From Volvox africanus (lineage: Eukaryota; Chlorophyta; Chlorophyceae; Chlamydomonadales; Volvocaceae), in the NCBI GenBank assembly GCA_030268105.1, contig BSDZ01000065.1, positions 1 to 64,000 on the forward strand: a stretch of 64,000 nt of DNA. The letters are read 5' to 3'. A program made the translations under genes and the position numbers. Positions 1-9,653 of the stretch are shown piece after piece. The first letter of the stretch is position 1. Each line of letters begins with the position of its first letter. Below the pieces are notes generated by a model. The model searched no databases, was not told the DNA's origin, and was given only the letters and a program-made list of their open reading frames with translations.

Positions 1-215
1 TCCATGAAATCGAAACGGGTAAGATATGATACGGGATCGAGTTTCAAAGGTTACAAGTGTATGTCTTGATGCCTTGACTGACTGAGGGATTACCTTGCAG
101 GGATGTTTCGCTCTAGAGTGGTGAATGACCCTTCCCCTTGGTTTTGGATTTAGGATATTCTGCCACTGACATTTCCGATTGGGCCTTTGTAGGCAGCCAC
201 AATTCCAGGACGGGC
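1..215 (+). repeat. Partial unit at left edge
   Basis: Right-hand part of a unit cut by the window edge. It starts inside half-A and runs through alpha-type half-B. The first base is T before 'ccatgaaatcg', the rare variant also seen at 4909, 9439 and 10699. Whether this unit was L or S cannot be told, because the insertion point lies to the left of the edge. Confidence 0.95.
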
Positions 216-282
216 TTAGTATGCTAGGCGTCCGGGTCCGCTGTGCCTTGCGAGGTACGGAAATTCCTTATCCGCAACAGTG

Positions 283-580
283 ACAATCGAATGCCAATAA
301 CAGTAATAGTAATAAAAATAAAAATAATAGTAATAAAAATAATAATTATTATAAAAATAAATATATTTATATAAATAATATTAATGATAACAATAAACAT
401 AATTAACATAATTAACATAATAAACGTAATAATAATAATTAACATAATTAACGTAATTAACGTAATATTAATATTTATAATAATCATAATAATTGTAATC
501 ATAATAATTATTATTTTAATTACTATTATTATTTTTTAAATAATCATGAGATTCATAAGAATCATATGAATCATAATGAT
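283..580 (+). repeat. A+T-rich half of insert (TAA-like triplets, 9-bp steps)
   Basis: By direct count, 20 of the 240 bases at 301-540 are G or C (about 8%). The sequence is degenerate TAA/ATA triplets with short steps of AATTAACAT or AATTAACGT (9 bp) near 401-470. The 9-bp step varies in number: three L units (38383, 46333, 55919) have one extra, giving 895 bp. Because the stretch is nearly free of G and C, the minus strand reads as a spurious isoleucine-rich ORF. Diagnostic sites are 404 (T/A) and 453 (G/A). Confidence 0.93.
550..572. repeat. Perfect 7-bp inverted repeat at the A+T to G+C boundary
   Basis: GATTCAT (550-556) and ATGAATC (566-572) are separated by 9 bases. The motif recurs in every L insert examined, just before composition switches. 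It could be a protein site or a small hairpin; nothing in the sequence decides between these. Confidence 0.6.
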
Positions 581-789
581 AGGGCTCCGGTGTGCCCTCC
601 CCATCTCCCTCCCCCGCCCTTTGTCGGCAATGATGGTGGTGCTTTGGCGGCGTCGGTGGTGGCGTCGGTGGCGGACGGAGGGAGGGACGGAAAGAGGTTC
701 CCATTCCCACCATCGCCACCGCTGCCACCACGGCCACATACACCACTACGGCTACCGCCGCAAACACCGCCACCAAGGCGACCGCTGTA
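581..789 (+). repeat. G+C-rich half of insert (GGY then RCC triplets)
   Basis: By direct count about 140 of 209 bases are G or C (67%). The first part (about 632-700) is G-rich on the plus strand with GGT/GGC/GTC triplets; the second (about 708-780) is C-rich with CAC/CGC/ACC triplets. Short complementary arms exist, for example GTGGTGGC at 656-663 with GCCACCAC at 724-731, or GGTGGCGG at 667-674 with CCGCCACC at 767-774, so a single strand could fold back in several alternative ways. The triplet structure keeps several frames open, which explains the overlapping ORFs here. Site 629 is diagnostic (A, G or C). Confidence 0.9.
595..619 (-). other. Canonical G-quadruplex motif, one per L insert
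   Basis: The plus strand has five C runs at 595-597, 599-602, 607-609, 611-615 and 617-619. On the minus strand these are five G runs of 3 to 5 with loops of 1, 1, 4 and 1 bases, meeting the usual G3+N1-7 rule. The motif recurs unchanged at offset +379 to +403 from the anchor of ordinary L units, so about 46 copies lie on the same strand. Formation in vivo is inference. Confidence 0.8.
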
Positions 790-835
790 AGTGTCCTGGG
801 GTATGTACGGGCAGTGTTCATAATTGGATCTTAAA

Positions 836-873
836 CTGACATTCTGCGATTGGGCCTTCGTAGGCGGACACAA
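836..873 (+). repeat. Core A (first copy of the internal ~38-bp repeat)
   Basis: It begins CTGACATT and contains GATTGGGCC. It aligns with core B at 1052-1088 in about 34 of 39 columns with one gap. It centres on the imperfect dyad GCCT-TCGT-AGGC (854-865). Present in every unit, L or S. Confidence 0.8.
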
Positions 874-904
874 CAGGGTCACTACACCCATGAAATCGAA
901 ACGG

Positions 905-986
905 GTAAGATATGATACGGGATCGAGTTTCAAAGGTTACAAGTGTATGTCTTGATGCCTTGACTGACTGAGGGATTACCTTGCAG
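905..986 (+). other. Intron-like signal set (GTAAGA / CTGAC / TTGCAG)
   Basis: GTAAGA (905-910) is followed by CTGAC (964-968) and TTGCAG (981-986). The spacing gives an 82-bp candidate intron with the branch-like A 19 bases before the final G. This is typical of short fungal or protist introns. The set recurs in every unit. A second donor-like GTAAGT (787-792) closes each L insert and is absent from S. No convincing coding exon flanks it: the ATG just upstream gives only a few codons before a stop after joining. It may be chance, a gene relic, or processing of a satellite transcript. Confidence 0.3.
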
Positions 987-1051
987 GGATGTTTCGCTCT
1001 AGAGTGGTGAATGACCCTTCCCCTTGGTTTTGGATTTAGGATATTCTGCCA

Positions 1052-1088
1052 CTGACATTTCCGATTGGGCCTTTGTAGGCAGCCACAA
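1052..1088 (+). repeat. Core B (second copy of the internal ~38-bp repeat)
   Basis: Lies 215 bp after core A and 160 bp before the next core A when no insert intervenes. Dyad GCCT-TTGT-AGGC at 1069-1080. Some units have CTTTCTAGGC here. The pairing suggests that the 375-bp unit arose from two related ~187-bp halves, although similarity outside the core is weak. Confidence 0.75.
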
Positions 1089-1101
1089 TTCCAGGACGGG
1101 C

Positions 1102-1476
1102 TTAGTATGCTAGGCGTCCGGGTCCGCTGTGCCTTGCGAGGTACGGAAATTCCTTATCCGCAACAGTATCCTGGGGTATGTACGGGCAGTGTTCATAATT
1201 GGATCTTAAACTGACATTCTGCGATTGGGCCTTCGTAGGCGGACACAACAGGGTCACTACACCCATGAAATCGAAACGGGTAAGATATGATACGGGATCG
1301 AGTTTCAAAGGTGACATGTGTATGTCTTGATGCCTTGACTGACTGAGGGATTACCTTGCAGGGATGTTTCGCTCTAGAGTGGTGAATGACCCTTCCCCTT
1401 GGATTTGGATTTACGATATACTGCCACTCACATTTCCGATTGGGCCTTTGTAGGCAGCCACAATTCCAGGACGGGC
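1102..1476 (+). repeat. Representative 375-bp S unit
   Basis: Backbone without the insert. The order is: TTA anchor; a 65-bp segment ending in 'ccgcaacag'; the empty insertion point (AGTA); half-A with core A; GTAAGA; CTGAC and TTGCAG; TCTAGA; half-B with core B; then the next anchor. Base composition is mixed, unlike the insert. Stop-free stretches of 68-71 codons on the minus strand recur in each S unit, but I do not regard them as genes. This copy carries the GTGACATG form after half-A and beta half-B. Confidence 0.95.
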
Positions 1477-3112
1477 TTAGTATGCTAGGCGTCCGGGTCC
1501 GCTGTGCCTTGCGAGGTACGGAAATTCCTTATCCGCAACAGTGACAATCGAATGCCAATAACAGTAATAGTAATAAAAATAAAAATAATAGTAATAAAAA
1601 TAATAATTATTATAAAAATAAATATATTTATATAAATAATATTAATGATAACAATAAACATAATTAACATAATTAACATAAGAAACGTAATAATAATAAT
1701 TAACATAATTAACGTAATTAACGTAATATTAATATTTATAATAATCATAATAATTGTAATCATAATAATTATTATTTTAATTACTATTATTATTTTTTAA
1801 ATAATCATGAGATTCATAAGAATCATATGAATCATAATGATAGGGCTCCGGTGTGCCCTCCCCATCTCCCTCCCCCGCCCTTTGTCGGCCATGATGGTGG
1901 TGCTTTGGCGGCGTCGGTGGTGGCGTCGGTGGCGGACGGAGGGAGGGACGGAAAGAGGTTCCCATTCCCACCATCGCCACCGCTGCCACCACGGCCACAT
2001 ACACCACTACGGCTACCGCCGCAAACACCGCCACCAAGGCGACCGCTGTAAGTGTCCTGGGGTATGTACGGGCAGTGTTCATAATTGGATCTTAAACTGA
2101 CATTCTGCGATTGGGCCTTCGTAGGCGGACACAACAGGGTCACTACACCCATGAAATCGAAACGGGTAAGATATGATACGGGATCGAGTTTCAAAGGTTA
2201 CATGTGTATGTCTTGATGCCTTGACTGACTGAGGGATTACCTTGCAGGGATGTTTCGCTCTAGAGTGGTGAATGACCCTTCCCCTTGGTTTTGGATTTAG
2301 GATATTCTGCCACTGACATTTCCGATTGGGCCTTTGTAGGCAGCCACAATTCCAGGACGGGCTTAGTATGCTAGGCGTCCGGGTCCGCTGTGCCTTGCGA
2401 GGTACGGAAATTCCTTATCCGCAACAGTATCCTGGGGTATGTACGGGCAGTGTTCATAATTGGATCTTAAACTGACATTCTGCGATTGGGCCTTCGTAGG
2501 CGGACACAACAGGGTCACTACACCCATGAAATCGAAACGGGTAAGATATGATACGGGATCGAGTTTCAAAGGTTACATGTGTATGTCTTGATGCCTTGAC
2601 TGACTGAGGGATTACCTTGCAGGGATGTTTCGCTCTAGAGTGGTGAATGACCCTTCCCCTTGGTTTTGGATTTAGGATATTCTGCCACTGACATTTCCGA
2701 TTGGGCCTTTGTAGGCAGCCACAATTCCAGGACGGGCTTAGTATGCTAGGCGTCCGGGTCCGCTGTGCCTTGCGAGGTACGGAAATTCCTTATCCGCAAC
2801 AGTATCCTGGGGTATGTACGGGCAGTGTTCATAATTGGATCTTAAACTGACATTCTGCGATTGGGCCTTCGTAGGCGGACACAACAGGGTCACTACACCC
2901 ATGAAATCGAAACGGGTAAGATATGATACGGGATCGAGTTTCAAAGGTGACATGTGTATGTCTTGATGCCTTGACTGACTGAGGGATTACCTTGCAGGGA
3001 TGTTTCGCTCTAGAGTGGTGAATGACCCTTCCCCTTGGATTTGGATTTACGATATTCTGCCTCTGACATTTCCGATTGGGCCTTTCTAGGCAGCCACAAT
3101 TCCAGGACGGGC
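1477..3112 (+). repeat. Block 2: L + S + S
   Basis: Insert 1544-2050, code TGC. It has the only C at the third site (1890) and a private G at 1682 in the A+T part. S at 2363 (alpha) and 2738 (delta, with CTTTCTAGGC). Confidence 0.95.
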
Positions 3113-5123
3113 TTAGTATGCTAGGCGTCCGGGTCCGCTGTGCCTTGCGAGGTACGGAAATTCCTTATCCGCAACAGTGACAATCGAATGCCAATAACAG
3201 TAATAGTAATAAAAATAAAAATAATAGTAATAAAAATAATAATTATTATAAAAATAAATATATTTATATAAATAATATTAATGATAACAATAAACATAAT
3301 AAACATAATTAACATAATAAACGTAATAATAATAATTAACATAATTAACATAATTAACGTAATATTAATATTTATAATAATCATAATAATTGTAATCATA
3401 ATAATTATTATTTTAATTACTATTATTATTTTTTAAATAATCATGAGATTCATAAGAATCATATGAATCATAATGATAGGGCTCCGGTGTGCCCTCCCCA
3501 TCTCCCTCCCCCGCCCTTTGTCGGCAATGATGGTGGTGCTTTGGCGGCGTCGGTGGTGGCGTCGGTGGCGGACGGAGGGAGGGACGGAAAGAGGTTCCCA
3601 TTCCCACCATCGCCACCGCTGCCACCACGGCCACATACACCACTACGGCTACCGCCGCAAACACCGCCACCAAGGCGACCGCTGTAAGTGTCCTGGGGTA
3701 TGTACGGGCAGTGTTCATAATTGGATCTTAAACTGACATTCTGCGATTGGGCCTTCGTAGGCGGACACAACAGGGTCACTACACCCATGAAATCGAAACG
3801 GGTAAGATATGATACGGGATCGAGTTTCAAAGGTTACAAGTGTATGTCTTGATGCCTTGACTGACTGAGGGATTACCTTGCAGGGATGTTTCGCTCTAGA
3901 GTGGTGAATGACCCTTCCCCTTGGTTTTGGATTTAGGATATTCTGCCACTGACATTTCCGATTGGGCCTTTGTAGGCAGCCACAATTCCAGGACGGGCTT
4001 AGTATGCTAGGCGTCCGGGTCCGCTGTGCCTTGCGAGGTACGGAAATTCCTTATCCGCAACAGTATCCTGGGGTATGTACGGGCAGTGTTCATAATTGGA
4101 TCTTAAACTGACATTCTGCGATTGGGCCTTCGTAGGCGGACACAACAGGGTCACTACACCCATGAAATCGAAACGGGTAAGATATGATACGGGATCGAGT
4201 TTCAAAGGTGACATGTGTATGTCTTGATGCCTTGACTGACTGAGGGATTACCTTGCAGGGATGTTTCGCTCTAGAGTGGTGAATGACCCTTCCCCTTGGA
4301 TTTGGATTTACGATATTCTGCCTCTGACATTTCCGATTGGGCCTTTCTAGGCAGCCACAATTCCAGGACGGGCTTAGTATGCTAGGCGTCCGGGTCCGCT
4401 GTGCCTTGCGAGGTACGGAAATTCCTTATCCGCAACAGTATCCTGGGGTATGTACGGGCAGTGTTCATAATTGGATCTTAAACTGACATTCTGCGATTGG
4501 GCCTTCGTAGGCGGACACAACAGGGTCACTACACCCATGAAATCGAAACGGGTAAGATATGATACGGGATCGAGTTTCAAAGGTTACAAGTGTATGTCTT
4601 GATGCCTTGACTGACTGAGGGATTACCTTGCAGGGATGTTTCGCTCTAGAGTGGTGAATGACCCTTCCCCTTGGTTTTGGATTTAGGATATTCTGCCACT
4701 GACATTTCCGATTGGGCCTTTGTAGGCAGCCACAATTCCAGGACGGGCTTAGTATGCTAGGCGTCCGGGTCCGCTGTGCCTTGCGAGGTACGGAAATTCC
4801 TTATCCGCAACAGTATCCTGGGGTATGTACGGGCAGTGTTCATAATTGGATCTTAAACTGACATTCTGCGATTGGGCCTTCGTAGGCGGACACAACAGGG
4901 TCACTACATCCATGAAATCGAAACGGGTAAGATATGATACGGGATCGAGTTTCAAAGGTTACAAGTGTATGTCTTGATGCCTTGACTGACTGAGGGATTA
5001 CCTTGCAGGGATGTTTCGCTCTAGAGTGGTGAATGACCCTTCCCCTTGGTTTTGGATTTAGGATATTCTGCCACTGACATTTCCGATTGGGCCTTTGTAG
5101 GCAGCCACAATTCCAGGACGGGC
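3113..5123 (+). repeat. Block 3: L + S + S + S
   Basis: Insert 3180-3686, code AAA. S at 3999 (delta), 4374 and 4749 (both alpha). The 4749 unit has the rare T at 4909. Confidence 0.95.
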
Positions 5124-6383
5124 TTAGTATGCTAGGCGTCCGGGTCCGCTGTGCCTTGCGAGGTACGGAAATTCCTTATCCGCAACAGTGACAATCGAAT
5201 GCCAATAACAGTAATAGTAATAAAAATAAAAATAATAGTAATAAAAATAATAATTATTATAAAAATAAATATATTTATATAAATAATATTAATGATAACA
5301 ATAAACATAATTAACATAATTAACATAATAAACGTAATAATAATAATTAACATAATTAACGTAATTAACGTAATATTTATATTTATAATAATCATAATAA
5401 TTGTAATCATAATAATTATTATTTTAATTACTATTATTATTTATTAATAATCATGAGATTCATAAGAATCATATGAATCATAATGATAGGGCTCCGGTGT
5501 GCCCTCCCCATCTCCCTCCCCCGCCCTTTGTCGGCGATGATGGTGGTGCTTTGGCGGCGTCGGTGGTGGCGTCGGTGGCGGACGGAGGGAGGGACGGAAA
5601 GAGGTTCCCATTCCCACCATCGCCACCGCTGCCACCACGGCCACATACACCACTACGGCTACCGCCGCAAACACCGCCACCAAGGCGACCGCTGTAAGTG
5701 TCCTGGGGTATGTACGGGCAGTGTTCATAATTGGATCTTAAACTGACATTCTGCGATTGGGCCTTCGTAGGCGGACACAACAGGGTCACTACACCCATGA
5801 AATCGAAACGGGTAAGATATGATACGGGATCGAGTTTCAAAGGTTACAAGTGTATGTCTTGATGCCTTGACTGACTGAGGGATTACCTTGCAGGGATGTT
5901 TCGCTCTAGAGTGGTGAATGACCCTTCCCCTTGGTTTTGGATTTAGGATATTCTGCCACTGACATTTCCGATTGGGCCTTTGTAGGCAGCCACAATTCCA
6001 GGACGGGCTTAGTATGCTAGGCGTCCGGGTCCGCTGTGCCTTGCGAGGTACGGAAATTCCTTATCCGCAACAGTATCCTGGGGTATGTACGGGCAGTGTT
6101 CATAATTGGATCTTAAACTGACATTCTGCGATTGGGCCTTCGTAGGCGGACACAACAGGGTCACTACACCCATGAAATCGAAACGGGTAAGATATGAAAC
6201 GGGATCGAGTTTCAAAGGTGACATGTGTATGTCTTGATGCCTTGACTGACTGAGGGATTACCTTGCAGGGATGTTTCGCTCTAGAGTGGTGAATGACCCT
6301 TCCCCTTGGATTTGGATTTACGATATACTGCCACTCACATTTCCGATTGGGCCTTTGTAGGCAGCCACAATTCCAGGACGGGC
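5124..6383 (+). repeat. Block 4: 885-bp L + S
   Basis: Insert 5191-5696, code TGG. One base shorter because the T tract before 'aatcatgag' reads 'ttattaat' instead of 'ttttttaaat'. It also has A-to-T in 'taatatttat'. S at 6009 has A at 6198 and beta half-B. Confidence 0.95.
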
Positions 6384-7643
6384 TTAGTATGCTAGGCGTC
6401 CGGGTCCGCTGTGCCTTGCGAGGTACGGAAATTCCTTATCCGCAACAGTGACAATCGAATGCCAATAACAGTAATAGTAATAAAAATAAAAATAATAGTA
6501 ATAAAAATAATAATTATTATAAAAATAAATATATTTATATAAATAATATTAATGATAACAATAAACATAATAAACATAATTAACATAATAAACGTAATAA
6601 TAATAATTAACATAATTAACATAATTAACGTAATATTAATATTTATAATAATCATAATAATTGTAATCATAATAATTATTATTTTAATTACTATTATTAT
6701 TTATTAATAATCATGAGATTCATAAGAATCATATGAATCATAATGATAGGGCTCCGGTGTGCCCTCCCCATCTCCCTCCCCCGCCCTTTGTCGGCGATGA
6801 TGGTGGTGCTTTGGCGGCGTCGGTGGTGGCGTCGGTGGCGGACGGAGGGAGGGACGGAAAGAGGTTCCCATTCCCACCATCGCCACCGCTGCCACCACGG
6901 CCACATACACCACTACGGCTACCGCCGCAAACACCGCCACCAAGGCGACCGCTGTAAGTGTCCTGGGGTATGTACGGGCAGTGTTCATAATTGGATCTTA
7001 AACTGACATTCTGCGATTGGGCCTTCGTAGGCGGACACAACAGGGTCACTACACCCATGAAATCGAAACGGGTAAGATATGATACGGGATCGAGTTTCAA
7101 AGGTTACAAGTGTATGTCTTGATGCCTTGACTGACTGAGGGATTACCTTGCAGGGATGTTTCGCTCTAGAGTGGTGAATGACCCTTCCCCTTGGTTTTGG
7201 ATTTAGGATATTCTGCCACTGACATTTCCGATTGGGCCTTTGTAGGCAGCCACAATTCCAGGACGGGCTTAGTATGCTAGGCGTCCGGGTCCGCTGTGCC
7301 TTGCGAGGTACGGAAATTCCTTATCCGCAACAGTATCCTGGGGTATGTACGGGCAGTGTTCATAATTGGATCTTAAACTGACATTCTGCGATTGCGCCTT
7401 CGTAGGCGGACACAACAGGGTCACTACACCCATGAAATCGAAACGGGTAAGATATGATACGTGATCGAGTTTCATAGGTGACATGTGTATGTCTTGATGC
7501 CTTGACTGACTGAGGGATTACCTTGCAGGGATGTTTCGCTCTAGAGTGGTGAATGACCCTTCCCCTTGCATTTGGATTTACGATATACTGCCACTCACAT
7601 TTCCGATTGGGCCTTTGTAGGCAGCCACAATTCCAGGACGGGC
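6384..7643 (+). repeat. Block 5: 885-bp L + divergent S
   Basis: Insert 6451-6956, code AAG, a recombinant of the AAA and TGG classes. S at 7269 is the most divergent S seen: C at 7395, T at 7462, T at 7475 and C at 7569, with beta half-B. Confidence 0.95.
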
Positions 7644-9653
7644 TTAGTATGCTAGGCGTCCGGGTCCGCTGTGCCTTGCGAGGTACGGAAATTCCTTATC
7701 CGCAACAGTGACAATCGAATGCCAATAACAGTAATAGTAATAAAAATAAAAATAATAGTAATAAAAATAATAATTATTATAAAAATAAATATATTTATAT
7801 AAATAATATTAATGATAACAATAAACATAATAAACATAATTAACATAATAAACGTAATAATAATAATTAACATAATTAACGTAATTAACGTAATATTAAT
7901 ATTTATAATAATCATAATAATTGTAATCATAATAATTATTATTTTAATTACTATTATTATTTTTTAAATAATCATGAGATTCATAAGAATCATATGAATC
8001 ATAATGATAGGGCTCCGGTGTGCCCTCCCCATCTCCCTCCCCCGCCCTTTGTCGGCAATGATGGTGGTGCTTTGGCGGCGTCGGTGGTGGCGTCGGTGGC
8101 GGACGGAGGGAGGGACGGAAAGAGGTTCCCATTCCCACCATCGCCACCGCTGCCACCACGGCCACATACACCACTACGGCTACCGCCGCAAACACCGCCA
8201 CCAAGGCGACCGCTGTAAGTGTCCTGGGGTATGTACGGGCAGTGTTCATAATTGGATCTTAAACTGACATTCTGCGATTGGGCCTTCGTAGGCGGACACA
8301 ACAGGGTCACTACACCCATGAAATCGAAACGGGTAAGATATGATACGGGATCGAGTTTCAAAGGTTACATGTGTATGTCTTGATGCCTTGACTGACTGAG
8401 GGATTACCTTGCAGGGATGTTTCGCTCTAGAGTGGTGAATGACCCTTCCCCTTGGTTTTGGATTTAGGATATTCTGCCACTGACATTTCCGATTGGGCCT
8501 TTGTAGGCAGCCACAATTCCAGGACGGGCTTAGTATGCTAGGCGTCCGGGTCCGCTGTGCCTTGCGAGGTACGGAAATTCCTTATCCGCAACAGTATCCT
8601 GGGGTATGTACGGGCAGTGTTCATAATTGGATCTTAAACTGACATTCTGCGATTGGGCCTTCGTAGGCGGACACAACAGGGTCACTACACCCATGAAATC
8701 GAAACGGGTAAGATATGATACGGGATCGAGTTTCAAAGGTGACATGTGTATGTCTTGATGCCTTGACTGACTGAGGGATTACCTTGCAGGGATGTTTCGC
8801 TCTAGAGTGGTGAATGACCCTTCCCCTTGGATTTGGATTTACGATATTCTGCCTCTGACATTTCCGATTGGGCCTTATAGGCAGCCACAATTCCAGGACG
8901 GGCTTAGTATGCTAGGCGTCCGGGTCCGCTGTGCCTTGCGAGGTACGGAAATTCCTTATCCGCAACAGTATCCTGGGGTATGTACGGGCAGTGTTCATAA
9001 TTGGATCTTAAACTGACATTCTGCGATTGGGCCTTCGTAGGCGGACACAACAGGGTCACTACACCCATGAAATCGAAACGGGTAAGATATGATACGGGAT
9101 CGAGTTTCAAAGGTTACAAGTGTATGTCTTGATGCCTTGACTGACTGAGGGATTACCTTGCAGGGATGTTTCGCTCTAGAGTGGTGAATGACCCTTCCCC
9201 TTGGTTTTGGATTTAGGATATTCTGCCACTGACATTTCCGATTGGGCCTTTGTAGGCAGCCACAATTCCAGGACGGGCTTAGTATGCTAGGCGTCCGGGT
9301 CCGCTGTGCCTTGCGAGGTACGGAAATTCCTTATCCGCAACAGTATCCTGGGGTATGTACGGGCAGTGTTCATAATTGGATCTTAAACTGACATTCTGCG
9401 ATTGGGCCTTCGTAGGCGGACACAACAGGGTCACTACATCCATGAAATCGAAACGGGTAAGATATGATACGGGATCGAGTTTCAAAGGTTACAAGTGTAT
9501 GTCTTGATGCCTTGACTGACTGAGGGATTACCTTGCAGGGATGTTTCGCTCTAGAGTGGTGAATGACCCTTCCCCTTGGTTTTGGATTTAGGATATTCTG
9601 CCACTGACATTTCCGATTGGGCCTTTCTAGGCAGCCACAATTCCAGGACGGGC
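7644..9653 (+). repeat. Block 6: L + S + S + S, one S of 374 bp
   Basis: Insert 7711-8217, code AGA. S at 8530 is 374 bp: delta half-B with one base lost near 8876, giving 'ccttatagg'. That shift opens a spurious ORF there. S at 8904 (alpha). S at 9279 has T at 9439 and CTTTCTAGGC. Confidence 0.95.

Larger units (their letters stand above)
283..789 (+). repeat. Representative 507-bp insert of the L unit
   Basis: Present in L units and absent from S units. AGTG lies immediately before it (279-282) and immediately after it (790-793), 511 bp apart; S units have one AGTA at this point. This looks like an insertion with a 4-bp target duplication, with later G/A change in one form, but a deletion that created S is equally compatible. 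I see no clear terminal inverted repeats, no TG..CA ends and no coding capacity for mobility. It is always in the same orientation and at the same site, so all copies most likely spread by amplification of the unit and not by repeated insertion. Confidence 0.85.
216..1476 (+). repeat. Block 1: L + S
   Basis: Insert 283-789, code TGA (a rare combination shared with L52136 and L61722). S at 1102 has beta half-B. Confidence 0.95.

Noticed and set aside
395..435. Yeast-type ARS consensus in the A+T part
   Set aside because: Segments such as 'taaacataatt' match 10 of 11 positions on the opposite strand, but near-matches are expected by chance in DNA with 8% G+C.
224..502. Isoleucine-rich 92-95-codon minus-strand ORF, as a small membrane protein
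   Set aside because: It is a consequence of the A+T-rich triplet tract, which lacks stops in this frame. It runs out of the tract into backbone and recurs in all inserts with no other coding sign.
279..793. Insert as solo LTR or Helitron
   Set aside because: The ends do not read TG..CA, and there is no CTRR-hairpin end between A and T. Only the AGTG duplication supports a mobile origin.
516..839. Overlapping Gly/His/Arg/Pro-rich ORFs on both strands in the G+C half
   Set aside because: Several frames are open at once because of GGY/RCC triplets. Residue use is low-complexity and there is no start context or conserved domain.
887..906. CENP-B box near 'cgaaacgggt'
   Set aside because: The 3' half (A..CGGG) fits, but the required TTCG in the 5' half is absent: 6 of 9 essential bases by eye.
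920..945. Pol III B box near 'gatcgagtttc'
   Set aside because: One position is off and no matching A box lies at a suitable distance upstream.
8621..9016. Longer unique ORFs near 8.6-9.0 kb on both strands
   Set aside because: They exist only because the 374-bp S unit lost one base and delta changes removed stops. They are not seen in other units.
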